A stretch of 16,252 nucleotides of DNA from assembly GCA_034932685.1 (NCBI GenBank), contig JAYFOM010000011.1:1-16252 (forward strand), read 5' to 3'. The notes under the pieces are model-generated. The model saw nothing but the letters and a program-made list of their open reading frames with translations, was not told the origin of the DNA and did no database searches. How positions within the stretch are numbered: the stretch's first letter is position 1; each line of letters starts with the position of its first letter. This document shows positions 8,184 through 14,599 of the stretch, one piece after another. The stretch is from JAQUCI01 sp034932685. Its GTDB lineage: Bacteria; Bacillota_I; Bacilli_A; Erysipelotrichales; Erysipelotrichaceae. The position numbers and the translations under genes are program-made.

Positions 8184-8262
8184 TTAACCACAAAAGAAGC
8201 AATATCTTTTTCTTATATCGTTTTTCTCTCAAAGTATTATTAAAGCTTATTTTTGTGGTTAA
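8184..8262 (-). promoter_or_regulatory. Leader dyad upstream of the oxidoreductase operon
   Basis: TTAACCACAAAA (8184-8195) and TTTTGTGGTTAA (8251-8262) are perfect 12-bp inverted copies, extended inward by AAGC (8197-8200) and GCTT (8245-8248). The right edge of the dyad in RNA ends about five bases before the Shine-Dalgarno of the oxidoreductase gene. The long A/T-rich loop carries no obvious further stem. It may be a 5' leader helix controlling translation or two half-sites for a regulator. It has no T-run and is not a plain terminator. Confidence 0.55.
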
Positions 8263-8276
8263 TGAGTGTTTATAGC

Positions 8277-8305
8277 ATTATAATAACATAGAATAGATTT
8301 ATAAC
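8277..8305 (-). promoter_or_regulatory. Putative promoter of the oxidoreductase operon
   Basis: TATAAT on the minus strand at 8277-8282 is a perfect -10. The -35 region near 8299-8305 (TTATAA/GTTATA) is a poor match. If used, transcription starts near 8270 and the leader holds the whole dyad at 8184-8262. Confidence 0.4.
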
Positions 8306-8331
8306 TTAAGTATTATAACTAGATATTTAAG
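8305..8331 (-). other. Hairpin at the end of the PTS operon
   Basis: CTTAAGTAT (8305-8313) pairs with ATATTTAAG (8323-8331) with a single mismatch, overlapping the stop codon of the gene ending at 8327. No clear T-run follows on the minus strand, so termination here is uncertain. Confidence 0.35.
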
Positions 8332-9334
8332 TAGAAGAACTTCTTTGAATTACACAATTTGCAAGTCTTTCACTTATATCATCAAAATCAAGATTATTTA
8401 CCGTTTGAATAAACGCTAATTCCTCATCAAGAATCAAGTGTTCTTTTGCGTTTAAAATGGCACAGGCAATTGCGCCGATTGTATCGGTATCACCACCGAT
8501 GTTAGCGCATAATCTTGCACAGGCTCTCAAATCGCCATTAGCCAAATAAGCCAAAGCAATAGCAGAAGGAATTGTTTCAAGCGTATCCATACTAGTACCA
8601 ATATCATTTTGTATAAATATGATTTTTTCATCGATAGTCAAAGGACTTCTTAATAGGTTTTCAACCATCTTAATTCTACTTTCCAATAAAGAATGAGACG
8701 TATTAACCCCAAGATCTTTTGATTTATCAAGGATTCTGTAAACATTACTCCAAAGTGTATTCCAATCAATATCATTTCTAATAAATGCATAGATAATGTA
8801 AGCAATAGTGATTGCACCAGAAATAGCAACTCGTGTATTATGAGTTGGCAAGCATATTTTATAAACATCATCAATCAATTTATCTTCATCACTATAAATG
8901 TTGATTAAACTTATTGGTGCTATTTTCATGGCTGCGCCATTAGTAGTACCAAAGATTCCTGCGGCTTCAATTAAAACGCCGTCACTAATTGATGTAAACG
9001 CCTTTAGCGTACTTGGACCGATGACAGTCTTATCAATCTTGTTTGAATTTAGGAGATCAATCATTTTATCAACAAAACTAGTAGTAGATATTACGCCATT
9101 ATTTTCCAATATAACTTCAGTTAATATTAGCGAGAAAATGGTATCATCAGTCACTGTTCCAGCCTTTAGACTGCGATTGAAATATATGTTTTCTTGAGAA
9201 GGCAAGAACTGGTCTATATAACCAATTCTTGCCTTTATTTCATTATAGGACATCATTTCACTAGGCATACCAAAGGCATCACCATATGCTATCGCAAACA
9301 ATACACTTTTGAATACTTTATTTAAGTTTGTCAT
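8327..9334 (-). CDS. ADP-ribosylglycohydrolase-fold enzyme in a PTS operon
   Basis: A 335-residue all-alpha enzyme of the ADP-ribosylglycohydrolase (ARH/DraG) family. It has the two-metal ligand motifs: TDDT (62-65), NGAAMKIAPIS near 132, THNTRVAISGA with His165, and GGDTDTIGAIA (280-290). Family members hydrolyse N- or O-glycosidic bonds to ribose: they remove ADP-ribose from proteins or nucleotides. Position argues for a metabolic role: ATG 9334 overlaps the stop of the PTS permease by 4 bases (ATGA) and has no Shine-Dalgarno, so it is translationally coupled. It is the last gene of the antiterminator-PTS operon, where a 6-phospho-beta-glucosidase would normally sit. The inference is hydrolysis of the imported phosphorylated glycoside. 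True substrate unknown. Confidence 0.88.
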   Translation of the reverse strand: MTNLNKVFKSVLFAIAYGDAFGMPSEMMSYNEIKARIGYIDQFLPSQENIYFNRSLKAGTVTDDTIFSLILTEVILENNGVISTTSFVDKMIDLLNSNKIDKTVIGPSTLKAFTSISDGVLIEAAGIFGTTNGAAMKIAPISLINIYSDEDKLIDDVYKICLPTHNTRVAISGAITIAYIIYAFIRNDIDWNTLWSNVYRILDKSKDLGVNTSHSLLESRIKMVENLLRSPLTIDEKIIFIQNDIGTSMDTLETIPSAIALAYLANGDLRACARLCANIGGDTDTIGAIACAILNAKEHLILDEELAFIQTVNNLDFDDISERLANCVIQRSSST

Positions 9335-11208
9335 TTTAAATATACAGTGAATAGTGAACTGCTTAATGTAGCATTCTCAAGTTCAACATATTGCTCATAA
9401 TCATATTTTGCGTGGTTAGTGAAAATTACTGTTGTGTCTGCAGCATAACCAGCTTCGTTGATTTTTTTAATGTCAAACTCAATTAGTTTTTCACCTTTCT
9501 TAACAATAGATCCCTGCTTAACAAATGAAGAGAAATAATCACCTTTTAAATTAACGGTATCAATACCAACATGAACAAGAACTTCAATACCATTTTCATC
9601 TTTAAGACCGATAGCATGATTACTTGGAAATAATGAAACTATTTCGCAATCAAATGGCGCTAAAACATATCCTTCTGTAGGAACAATGGCAAATGATTTT
9701 CCTAAAACTTCATTTGCAAATGTCTTATCACTGATCTCTTCAATTGGTTTGATCTTACCGACAACAGGACTTAAGATATTGATAGATTTAAAAAATTCTT
9801 TTTTAGTTTTAGTACTTTCATTAAAAGTGAAATAAGTTAAACAGAATGTAACTATCATAGAGATAATTGTTGCAAATACTGCGATATATAAATTTCTCAT
9901 ATCGCCATTTGGGTTTACATAACCAACAAAGCCAAGAAGACCAATTGCAAGAGTATACATTCTAGCATTCATAATGGTTATTATCAAACCACCGATAGTA
10001 GCTCCAATTGCACTAAATGCAAAGCGTTTTTTAATTGGTAGGGTAAATCCATAAATAGCTGGCTCGATTATACACATTAATCCAGATATTGTCGCAGGGA
10101 TAGCCATGGATTTTTCCTTTTTATCTTTAGTTCTTAAAGCAACTGCCATAACAGCGGCGGTTTGTGCAAATGAAGCTGTGAACATCATTGGCCAAAGATA
10201 ATCATAACCAAGGGTAGTGAAGTTAGTGATTGCAAGTAATATTAATGGCCAATGCAATCCAAAGATAACCAAAGGTTGATAGATCAAACCAACAACGATT
10301 GCTGTTAATATTGGTGAAAATCCAAAGAGATTTATTGTTGACCAGGAAATTATATTGGATGCAAGACTTGCAATCGGACCAATTACTATAAAACCAATTG
10401 GTACTGAGATTAGTAATGTTAAAAAGGGTATAAAGGCAAAGCCAACAATAGGTGGAATTTTACTTTTTAACAGTTTTTCAACTTTTGACGCGAAGTAATT
10501 GATTAAAATAATTGGTATAACAGTTGAAGCATAACCCATGATAGGGAATATTACAGGTATACCAAAGAAATTACCAAAAGCTTGCGCAGCAAGAGGAGTG
10601 CCAGTTAGCAGTTCGAATATAACTCCTCCAGAGCTGAATGCTTCTTGTACTCCTGGATAAATCAAGCTTGCTCCAATAATCATACCTACAAACTTATCTA
10701 AACCAAAGGTTAAAGCACTTGTATAACCTAATATTATTGGAAAGAAATAAAATAGTGAATCTCCGATGGCATTTATGATAACATATGTGCCACTACCAGC
10801 TTGAATCCAACCAACAGCGCTTAAAAGTGCCAACAAACCTTTTAACAAACCGGCAGACACCAACACTCCTAAAGTAGGAGTTATAATTTTGGTAATAGTA
10901 TCAGTTAGTTTATTTAATACTCCTTTTTTCTGTTCGCCTTTATCATTTGATACTTGTTTGACACCAATAATTTTCTCTACTTCTTTATAGATATCTTCAA
11001 CGGCATTACCAACAATGACTTGAAAACGACCTCCGGCATGGGTGGTGCTAATTATTTCTTCATTATTGTTTAAATTATCAGAGGAAATCAAATTATCATC
11101 TTTTAGTTTGAATCTTAATCTAGTCATACAGTGGGTTAAATCTACAATGTTTTTAACACCACCAACATTGTCTACAATAAACTCAGCGAGTTTTCTATAA
11201 TTACTCAT
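9331..11208 (-). CDS. PTS permease EIIBCA, glucose/beta-glucoside family
   Basis: A 625-residue sugar-phosphorylating transporter that takes up and phosphorylates a sugar or glycoside in one step. Domains run B-C-A. EIIB (1 to about 80) has the phosphocysteine Cys27 in DLTHCMTRLRF. EIIC (about 105-450) has around ten membrane segments. EIIA ends the protein with His546 in VLVHVGIDTV as phosphoacceptor and His531 nearby. The order and the EIIA type match BglF/BglP, sucrose and trehalose permeases; which sugar is transported cannot be read off. The start is ATG 11208, with AAAGGAAAG upstream and an 8-base overlap with the antiterminator gene, not the longer frame from 11253. It is translationally coupled to neighbours on both sides. 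Confidence 0.92.
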   Translation of the reverse strand: MSNYRKLAEFIVDNVGGVKNIVDLTHCMTRLRFKLKDDNLISSDNLNNNEEIISTTHAGGRFQVIVGNAVEDIYKEVEKIIGVKQVSNDKGEQKKGVLNKLTDTITKIITPTLGVLVSAGLLKGLLALLSAVGWIQAGSGTYVIINAIGDSLFYFFPIILGYTSALTFGLDKFVGMIIGASLIYPGVQEAFSSGGVIFELLTGTPLAAQAFGNFFGIPVIFPIMGYASTVIPIILINYFASKVEKLLKSKIPPIVGFAFIPFLTLLISVPIGFIVIGPIASLASNIISWSTINLFGFSPILTAIVVGLIYQPLVIFGLHWPLILLAITNFTTLGYDYLWPMMFTASFAQTAAVMAVALRTKDKKEKSMAIPATISGLMCIIEPAIYGFTLPIKKRFAFSAIGATIGGLIITIMNARMYTLAIGLLGFVGYVNPNGDMRNLYIAVFATIISMIVTFCLTYFTFNESTKTKKEFFKSINILSPVVGKIKPIEEISDKTFANEVLGKSFAIVPTEGYVLAPFDCEIVSLFPSNHAIGLKDENGIEVLVHVGIDTVNLKGDYFSSFVKQGSIVKKGEKLIEFDIKKINEAGYAADTTVIFTNHAKYDYEQYVELENATLSSSLFTVYLK

Positions 11209-12055
11209 TATCTTTCCTTTCAATTGTTTGTAAATCATTAATTGCTCTTTCAATATGGATCATTAAGTACAAGAGTTCATTATCATCCATTTCATAATCA
11301 TATTGTTTTTTTATGAATCCCTTAATAGTCGTTGCACACTCAAATGAATTGCGAAATTCGTTTTTTGTACTTTCAAATAAGGTTTTGTTCAACAAGTTAT
11401 TAGTCTTGTTTTTAGCCAAAATTCGTTTAGTAAAGAAACGAAGATGAGTAATTAAACGATTATAAACCAAAGATTCTTCATTAAAAACGATACGAAAATG
11501 ATATTTAATGATTGTGAGTATTGATTTAATGATTTGAGTGGTTTCATAAGCACTGTTATTTTCACTAAGAGTGGAATTGACAATATGTAGTGCAATGAAG
11601 CCTGCTTCATCAAGAGGCATGTCGATATTAAAGGCAGTGTTGATCATTTCAATAGCGTGTTGTCCAATTTTAAACTCTTCATTATACAAATGTTCTATAT
11701 CCCAAAGTAGTGCATTATTAATTTTCTTGCCCATCTTATGAAAGTTGATAGCTGATTGAATATGATCTATTAAGGCAAGATAAATACCATCACTAATAGG
11801 CTCCATCCCATTTGTTTTAGCTTTGACAACAACATCATCAACAATACGAATAACTTCAACAGAAGTTGATGATAGTAACTCTACAAATCTAAGGCTTAAA
11901 TCAGAATCGGTTAAATAGAATGTTTTATCAACTAATCGTTCATCTAATAGATCGCCTATTTTTTTCTTGTAACCTATACCTATACCCATGACAATTTTAT
12001 CGAGGTTTTCTCCTACAATCACAAAATTGTTATTGAGTATCTTTCTGATTTTCAT
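11201..12055 (-). CDS. BglG/LicT-family transcription antiterminator
   Basis: A 284-residue RNA-binding antiterminator. Residues 1 to about 56 are the CAT RNA-binding domain (MKIRKILNNNFVIV). Two PTS regulation domains follow: PRD1 (about 70-170) with His98 (ALIDHI) and His157 (IALHI), and PRD2 (about 175-275) with His204 (LITHL) and His267 (MIHIER). These histidines are phosphorylated by the PTS and set the protein's activity according to sugar supply. It would bind the RAT element just upstream and prevent the terminator from forming. ATG 12055 follows AAAGGAGGT. Its gene precedes and overlaps the EIIBCA permease by 8 bases, so the operon regulates itself. Confidence 0.94.
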   Translation of the reverse strand: MKIRKILNNNFVIVGENLDKIVMGIGIGYKKKIGDLLDERLVDKTFYLTDSDLSLRFVELLSSTSVEVIRIVDDVVVKAKTNGMEPISDGIYLALIDHIQSAINFHKMGKKINNALLWDIEHLYNEEFKIGQHAIEMINTAFNIDMPLDEAGFIALHIVNSTLSENNSAYETTQIIKSILTIIKYHFRIVFNEESLVYNRLITHLRFFTKRILAKNKTNNLLNKTLFESTKNEFRNSFECATTIKGFIKKQYDYEMDDNELLYLMIHIERAINDLQTIERKDNE

Positions 12056-12076
12056 TACTTACCTCCTTTCCCACAC

Positions 12077-12114
12077 AAAAAAAGACCTGCCAGAAAATAA
12101 AATCTGGTAGGTCT
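12077..12114 (-). terminator. Leader terminator of the PTS operon
   Basis: On the minus strand AGACCTACCAGA pairs with TCTGGCAGGTCT (one mismatch) around an 8-base loop, followed by seven Ts (12077-12083). It sits in the leader between the promoter and the antiterminator gene. Its 5' arm overlaps the RAT element, so the two structures exclude one another. Confidence 0.92.
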
Positions 12115-12145
12115 AGCTCTTAAATGATGTGAAGATTACTATCCT
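12110..12145 (-). promoter_or_regulatory. RAT (ribonucleic antiterminator) element
   Basis: Minus strand, from AGGATAGTAATCTT to AAGAGCTAGACCT. The known LicT/BglG target begins GGATTGTTACT and ends AGGCAAAACC; here the ends read GGATAGTAATC and GAGCTAGACC. An outer AGG/CCT pair and an inner TCTT/AAGA stem flank a loop of about 10 bases. Its last five bases are the start of the terminator stem, as in all known members. The antiterminator encoded downstream is the likely ligand. Confidence 0.75.
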
Positions 12146-12151
12146 AAAAAT

Positions 12152-12179
12152 ATTATAGCATTTATGTATAATGTTTCAA
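12152..12179 (-). promoter_or_regulatory. Promoter of the PTS operon
   Basis: TTGAAA (12174-12179) and TATAAT (12152-12157) on the minus strand are 16 bases apart. Transcription would begin around 12145, which is exactly where the RAT starts. The rest of gap 12180-12340 holds no gene or clear element. Confidence 0.75.
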
Positions 12180-12340
12180 CTAGCAATTTCATTGAAAAAA
12201 TACTATTGGATTCTAAAAGTTAATTCACTTTTCTTAATTATAAAGGATGTGACTATAGTAATCACACTTGTTTGTTTAACCAGCGATCACTGATATTGCA
12301 CATATAATAGATATTATGTAAACTCGTCAAAGATTAAATA

Positions 12341-12375
12341 TAAAAGTCTTAATCAATTTATAATTGATCAAGACT
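12341..12375 (-). terminator. Rho-independent terminator after the FMN reductase
   Basis: A 14-bp stem (12345-12358 with 12362-12375; one mismatch) with arm AGTCTTAATCAATT on the plus strand. On the minus strand it is followed by TTTTATATTT. It lies about 60 bases after the stop at 12437. Confidence 0.8.
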
Positions 12376-12436
12376 CGTATGTGTTTATTAAATTGTAAAT
12401 ACTAATGTGATGTTTTTCTTTAATACACTTCACTGA

Positions 12437-12994
12437 TTATTTTCGTAATGGCTTTAAGACCGTAGTCCAAGCAATTAACTGATCTAGCATGACGTTAAGA
12501 GTATCAATGTGCATAGGATGAGGTTTAAACTCACTAAAATCAACAAAATCAGTAAATAGTGATAATTGAACACCTTTTTGTACATCAGCCATTTGTAACT
12601 CAGCAACAATGACTCTTAGATTTTCAACAGCACGTACTCCTAATGCACTTCCGTAACTTACAAAACCGACTGCTTTGTTGTTCCATTCAACATTTAAGTA
12701 GTCTATAGCGTTCTTCAAAGCTCCTCCAACGCCATGATTATATTCCGGTGTTACAAAGATAAAACCATCCATTTCAGCTATTTTCTTTGACCATACCTTT
12801 GTATGTTCTTTTGTATAGTTTTGATACACAGCTGGGGTAGGTTCATCAAGAAGAGGTAAATTAAAGTCTAGCAAATCAATTAATTCAAACTTTACATCAG
12901 TGCGCTTTGATGCCATATCATATGTCCATTTCGCAACAGCTTCACCATTACGACCAGGACGAGTACTTCCTATAACAATTCCAATTTTAAGCAT
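12437..12994 (-). CDS. NAD(P)H-dependent FMN reductase
   Basis: A 185-residue flavoprotein of the FMN_red family (chromate/quinone/azo reductase type). GSTRPGRNG (9-17) binds the FMN phosphate and PEYNHGVGGALKNAIDYL (83-100) contacts the isoalloxazine ring; both match the family closely. Such enzymes pass electrons from NAD(P)H to quinones, free flavin or other acceptors, and help against oxidative stress. The start at 12994 follows AAGGAG. It has its own promoter and its own terminator, so it is a single-gene transcript. Physiological acceptor unknown. Confidence 0.9.
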   Translation of the reverse strand: MLKIGIVIGSTRPGRNGEAVAKWTYDMASKRTDVKFELIDLLDFNLPLLDEPTPAVYQNYTKEHTKVWSKKIAEMDGFIFVTPEYNHGVGGALKNAIDYLNVEWNNKAVGFVSYGSALGVRAVENLRVIVAELQMADVQKGVQLSLFTDFVDFSEFKPHPMHIDTLNVMLDQLIAWTTVLKPLRK

Positions 12995-13041
12995 ATATAA
13001 TTTCTCCTTTATCTAGTTAATATATAATTACTTCTAATTTA

Positions 13042-13069
13042 ATTATATGAGCAATGATATTTATGGCAA
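13042..13069 (-). promoter_or_regulatory. Promoter of the FMN reductase gene
   Basis: TTGCCA (13064-13069) and TATAAT (13042-13047) on the minus strand, 16 bases apart, followed by about 47 bases of leader to ATG 12994. Confidence 0.7.
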
Positions 13070-13153
13070 ACAATGTGCCCACAATGAAGTTGCTAGAATC
13101 ATAAACAAAAAATGTAACTTGAGATTATGTATAGTTGCTCATTCTTAAAATAT

Positions 13154-13254
13154 GGTTTGACTTAGGTGTTAAACCAGTACAAGTGAAACAGTAGTATCGA
13201 AGTTATCAAGAGATTTGATTTAATCATTTCATGCGTTCAAGAGAGTTTCGATAC
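13154..13254. repeat. Dyad-rich intergenic stretch
   Basis: Three dyads lie close together. GGTTTGA (13154-13160) faces TTAAACC (13169-13175) with one wobble. GTATCGAA (13194-13201) is perfectly inverted at 13247-13254. Inside the latter, ATCAAG and TTGATT stretches and two direct copies of CAAGAGA (13207-13213 and 13238-13244) occur. It lies between lactate dehydrogenase and FMN reductase. It could be a structured 3' end, an operator cluster or a small RNA. No T-run follows. Confidence 0.45.
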
Positions 13255-13294
13255 AATGGGTAAAACAGTACTAATATAAAAATATATTCTATAG

Positions 13295-14239
13295 TTAATG
13301 ATTAATACTTTTCAAACTGGTTTTTAAAAGAGCAGCTGAATGTTCTAGCTTTTGTTGTTCGTCTTCGTTAAGTTTCAAATGAACGACATGATGAACGCCA
13401 TCTCGATTTAATACTGCCGGTAGTCCGATATACAAATCTGGATCAATATCGTACACACCACCATTGTATACAGATACTGGCAAAATACTGTTCTCATTAT
13501 TGAATATGGCTTGAGTGATTCTCACTAATGCCATACCGATACCGTAATAAGTTGACACTTTTCTTTTGATAATTTCTTTAGCGGCATCTCTGACTTTTAT
13601 ATAAATTTGATCTAAGTCTTTAAACTCAATCTCATTCATAGATTCAATGACATCTAACATTGGTTTTGCTCCAACATACGCTTTTGACCAACATACAAAC
13701 TCACTGTCGCCATGCTCACCCATAATATATGCATGAATATTTCTTGCGTCAATATGGATATATTTAGATATTTCATATCTTAATCTTGCTGTATCTAAAC
13801 TGGTGCCACTACCAAGAACTTTACTGGTTGAAAGACCAGATGCTTTTTGTGCAATATATGTTAAGATATCAACCGGGTTAGAGGCAACCAAGATAATACC
13901 ATTAAAGCCAGATGACATAATGCTTTTGGTCACACTTTCGATGATGATGGCATTTCTATTTAAAAGATCGATTCTGGTTTCATCAGGTTTTTGCGAAACA
14001 CCAGCTGTTATTACAACTAAGTCAGCATCTTTACAATCTTCATATGTACCTGCTTTAATTGACATCTTCCTTGGCGCAAAAGCTAACCCGTGGTTTAGAT
14101 CCATGGCTTCTCCTTGTGCTTTTTCCTGATTAACATCTATTAATACCAGTTCTTCTATTGTTCCTTGATTAACAAGTGCATAAGCATATGACATACCAAC
14201 AAAACCAGTACCGACTATTACCACTTTACTTCTATTCAA
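13295..14239 (-). CDS. ldh: L-lactate dehydrogenase
   Basis: A 314-residue NAD-dependent enzyme reducing pyruvate to L-lactate. It regenerates NAD+ in fermentation. The Rossmann loop is GTGFVG (10-15). AGVSQKPDETR carries the Gln typical of lactate rather than malate dehydrogenase and the substrate-orienting Arg. GTSLDTARLR and IMGEHGDSEFV supply the remaining Asp-Arg and the catalytic His176. The frame is open up to ATG 14257, but that ATG has no Shine-Dalgarno, while AAAGGA stands nine bases before TTG 14239, which gives the usual N-terminus MNRSKVVIVGTGFVG. I therefore take TTG as the start. No clear promoter or terminator was found. Confidence 0.92.
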   Translation of the reverse strand: MNRSKVVIVGTGFVGMSYAYALVNQGTIEELVLIDVNQEKAQGEAMDLNHGLAFAPRKMSIKAGTYEDCKDADLVVITAGVSQKPDETRIDLLNRNAIIIESVTKSIMSSGFNGIILVASNPVDILTYIAQKASGLSTSKVLGSGTSLDTARLRYEISKYIHIDARNIHAYIMGEHGDSEFVCWSKAYVGAKPMLDVIESMNEIEFKDLDQIYIKVRDAAKEIIKRKVSTYYGIGMALVRITQAIFNNENSILPVSVYNGGVYDIDPDLYIGLPAVLNRDGVHHVVHLKLNEDEQQKLEHSAALLKTSLKSINH

Positions 14240-14353
14240 AATATCACATCCTTTCATGTTTATGGTATCACAGACACATAAAAAGACTGTCGTTTATGCT
14301 CATAGAGAAAGCATCGTATACAATGATTAAAACAATGTAGATTTAAAACTATT

Positions 14354-14366
14354 TTTACATTGTAAA
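14354..14366. promoter_or_regulatory. Palindrome TTTACA-N-TGTAAA upstream of ldh
   Basis: A perfect 6-bp inverted repeat around one base, about 115 bases upstream of the ldh start. A second hairpin AACATC-TGTT-GATGTT lies at 14385-14400. A TACA/TGTA core resembles BlaI/CopY-type sites, but no such regulator is in the window, so the assignment is open. Confidence 0.4.
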
Positions 14367-14423
14367 TGAGTTACTGTTTATCTTAACATCTGTTGATGTT
14401 GATAGAAAAGAATTCCCTATTAT

Positions 14424-14466
14424 CTTCTCACTAAATAAAAAAACCACCATTTAAAGCGGTATATTG
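14424..14466. repeat. Direct repeat, copy A (with terminator)
   Basis: A 43-bp segment running from CTTCTCACTAAATAAAAAAA to GCGGTATATTG. A 41-bp near-copy lies at 16071-16111 in the same orientation; only the few bases after CCACCA differ. The two copies bracket the ATPase gene. Confidence 0.8.
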
Positions 14467-14477
14467 CTTTATGGTGG
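14437..14477 (-). terminator. Rho-independent terminator after the ATPase gene
   Basis: CCACCAT (14444-14450) pairs with ATGGTGG (14471-14477), and inside it AAAGC pairs with GCTTT; seven Ts follow on the minus strand (14437-14443). It lies 120 bases after the ATPase stop at 14600. The rest of gap 14258-14599 shows no gene. Confidence 0.85.
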
Positions 14478-14599
14478 AGGTGAGGAGTGGTGCTTTTATC
14501 ACTTGGTAAACCTTAATATCAATCTTTGAATAAATTTATCCCTTTATGTATATGAGTTACTTCTTTTGCCATTAGTCCAAAAAAGTGCATCTTAATTCG

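Noticed and set aside
9331..11253. Start of EIIBCA at 11253
   Set aside because: The extra 15 residues overlap deep into the antiterminator gene and have no family support, while ATG 11208 has AAAGGAAAG and the usual N-terminus.
12241..12270. TGTGA-N9-TCACA dyad as a CRP/FNR-type site
   Set aside because: The spacer is nine rather than six bases, it is not near a promoter of the right orientation, and it lies in the gap beyond the FMN reductase terminator.
13803..14129. 108-codon plus-strand frame inside lactate dehydrogenase
   Set aside because: Antisense shadow of a well-supported gene.
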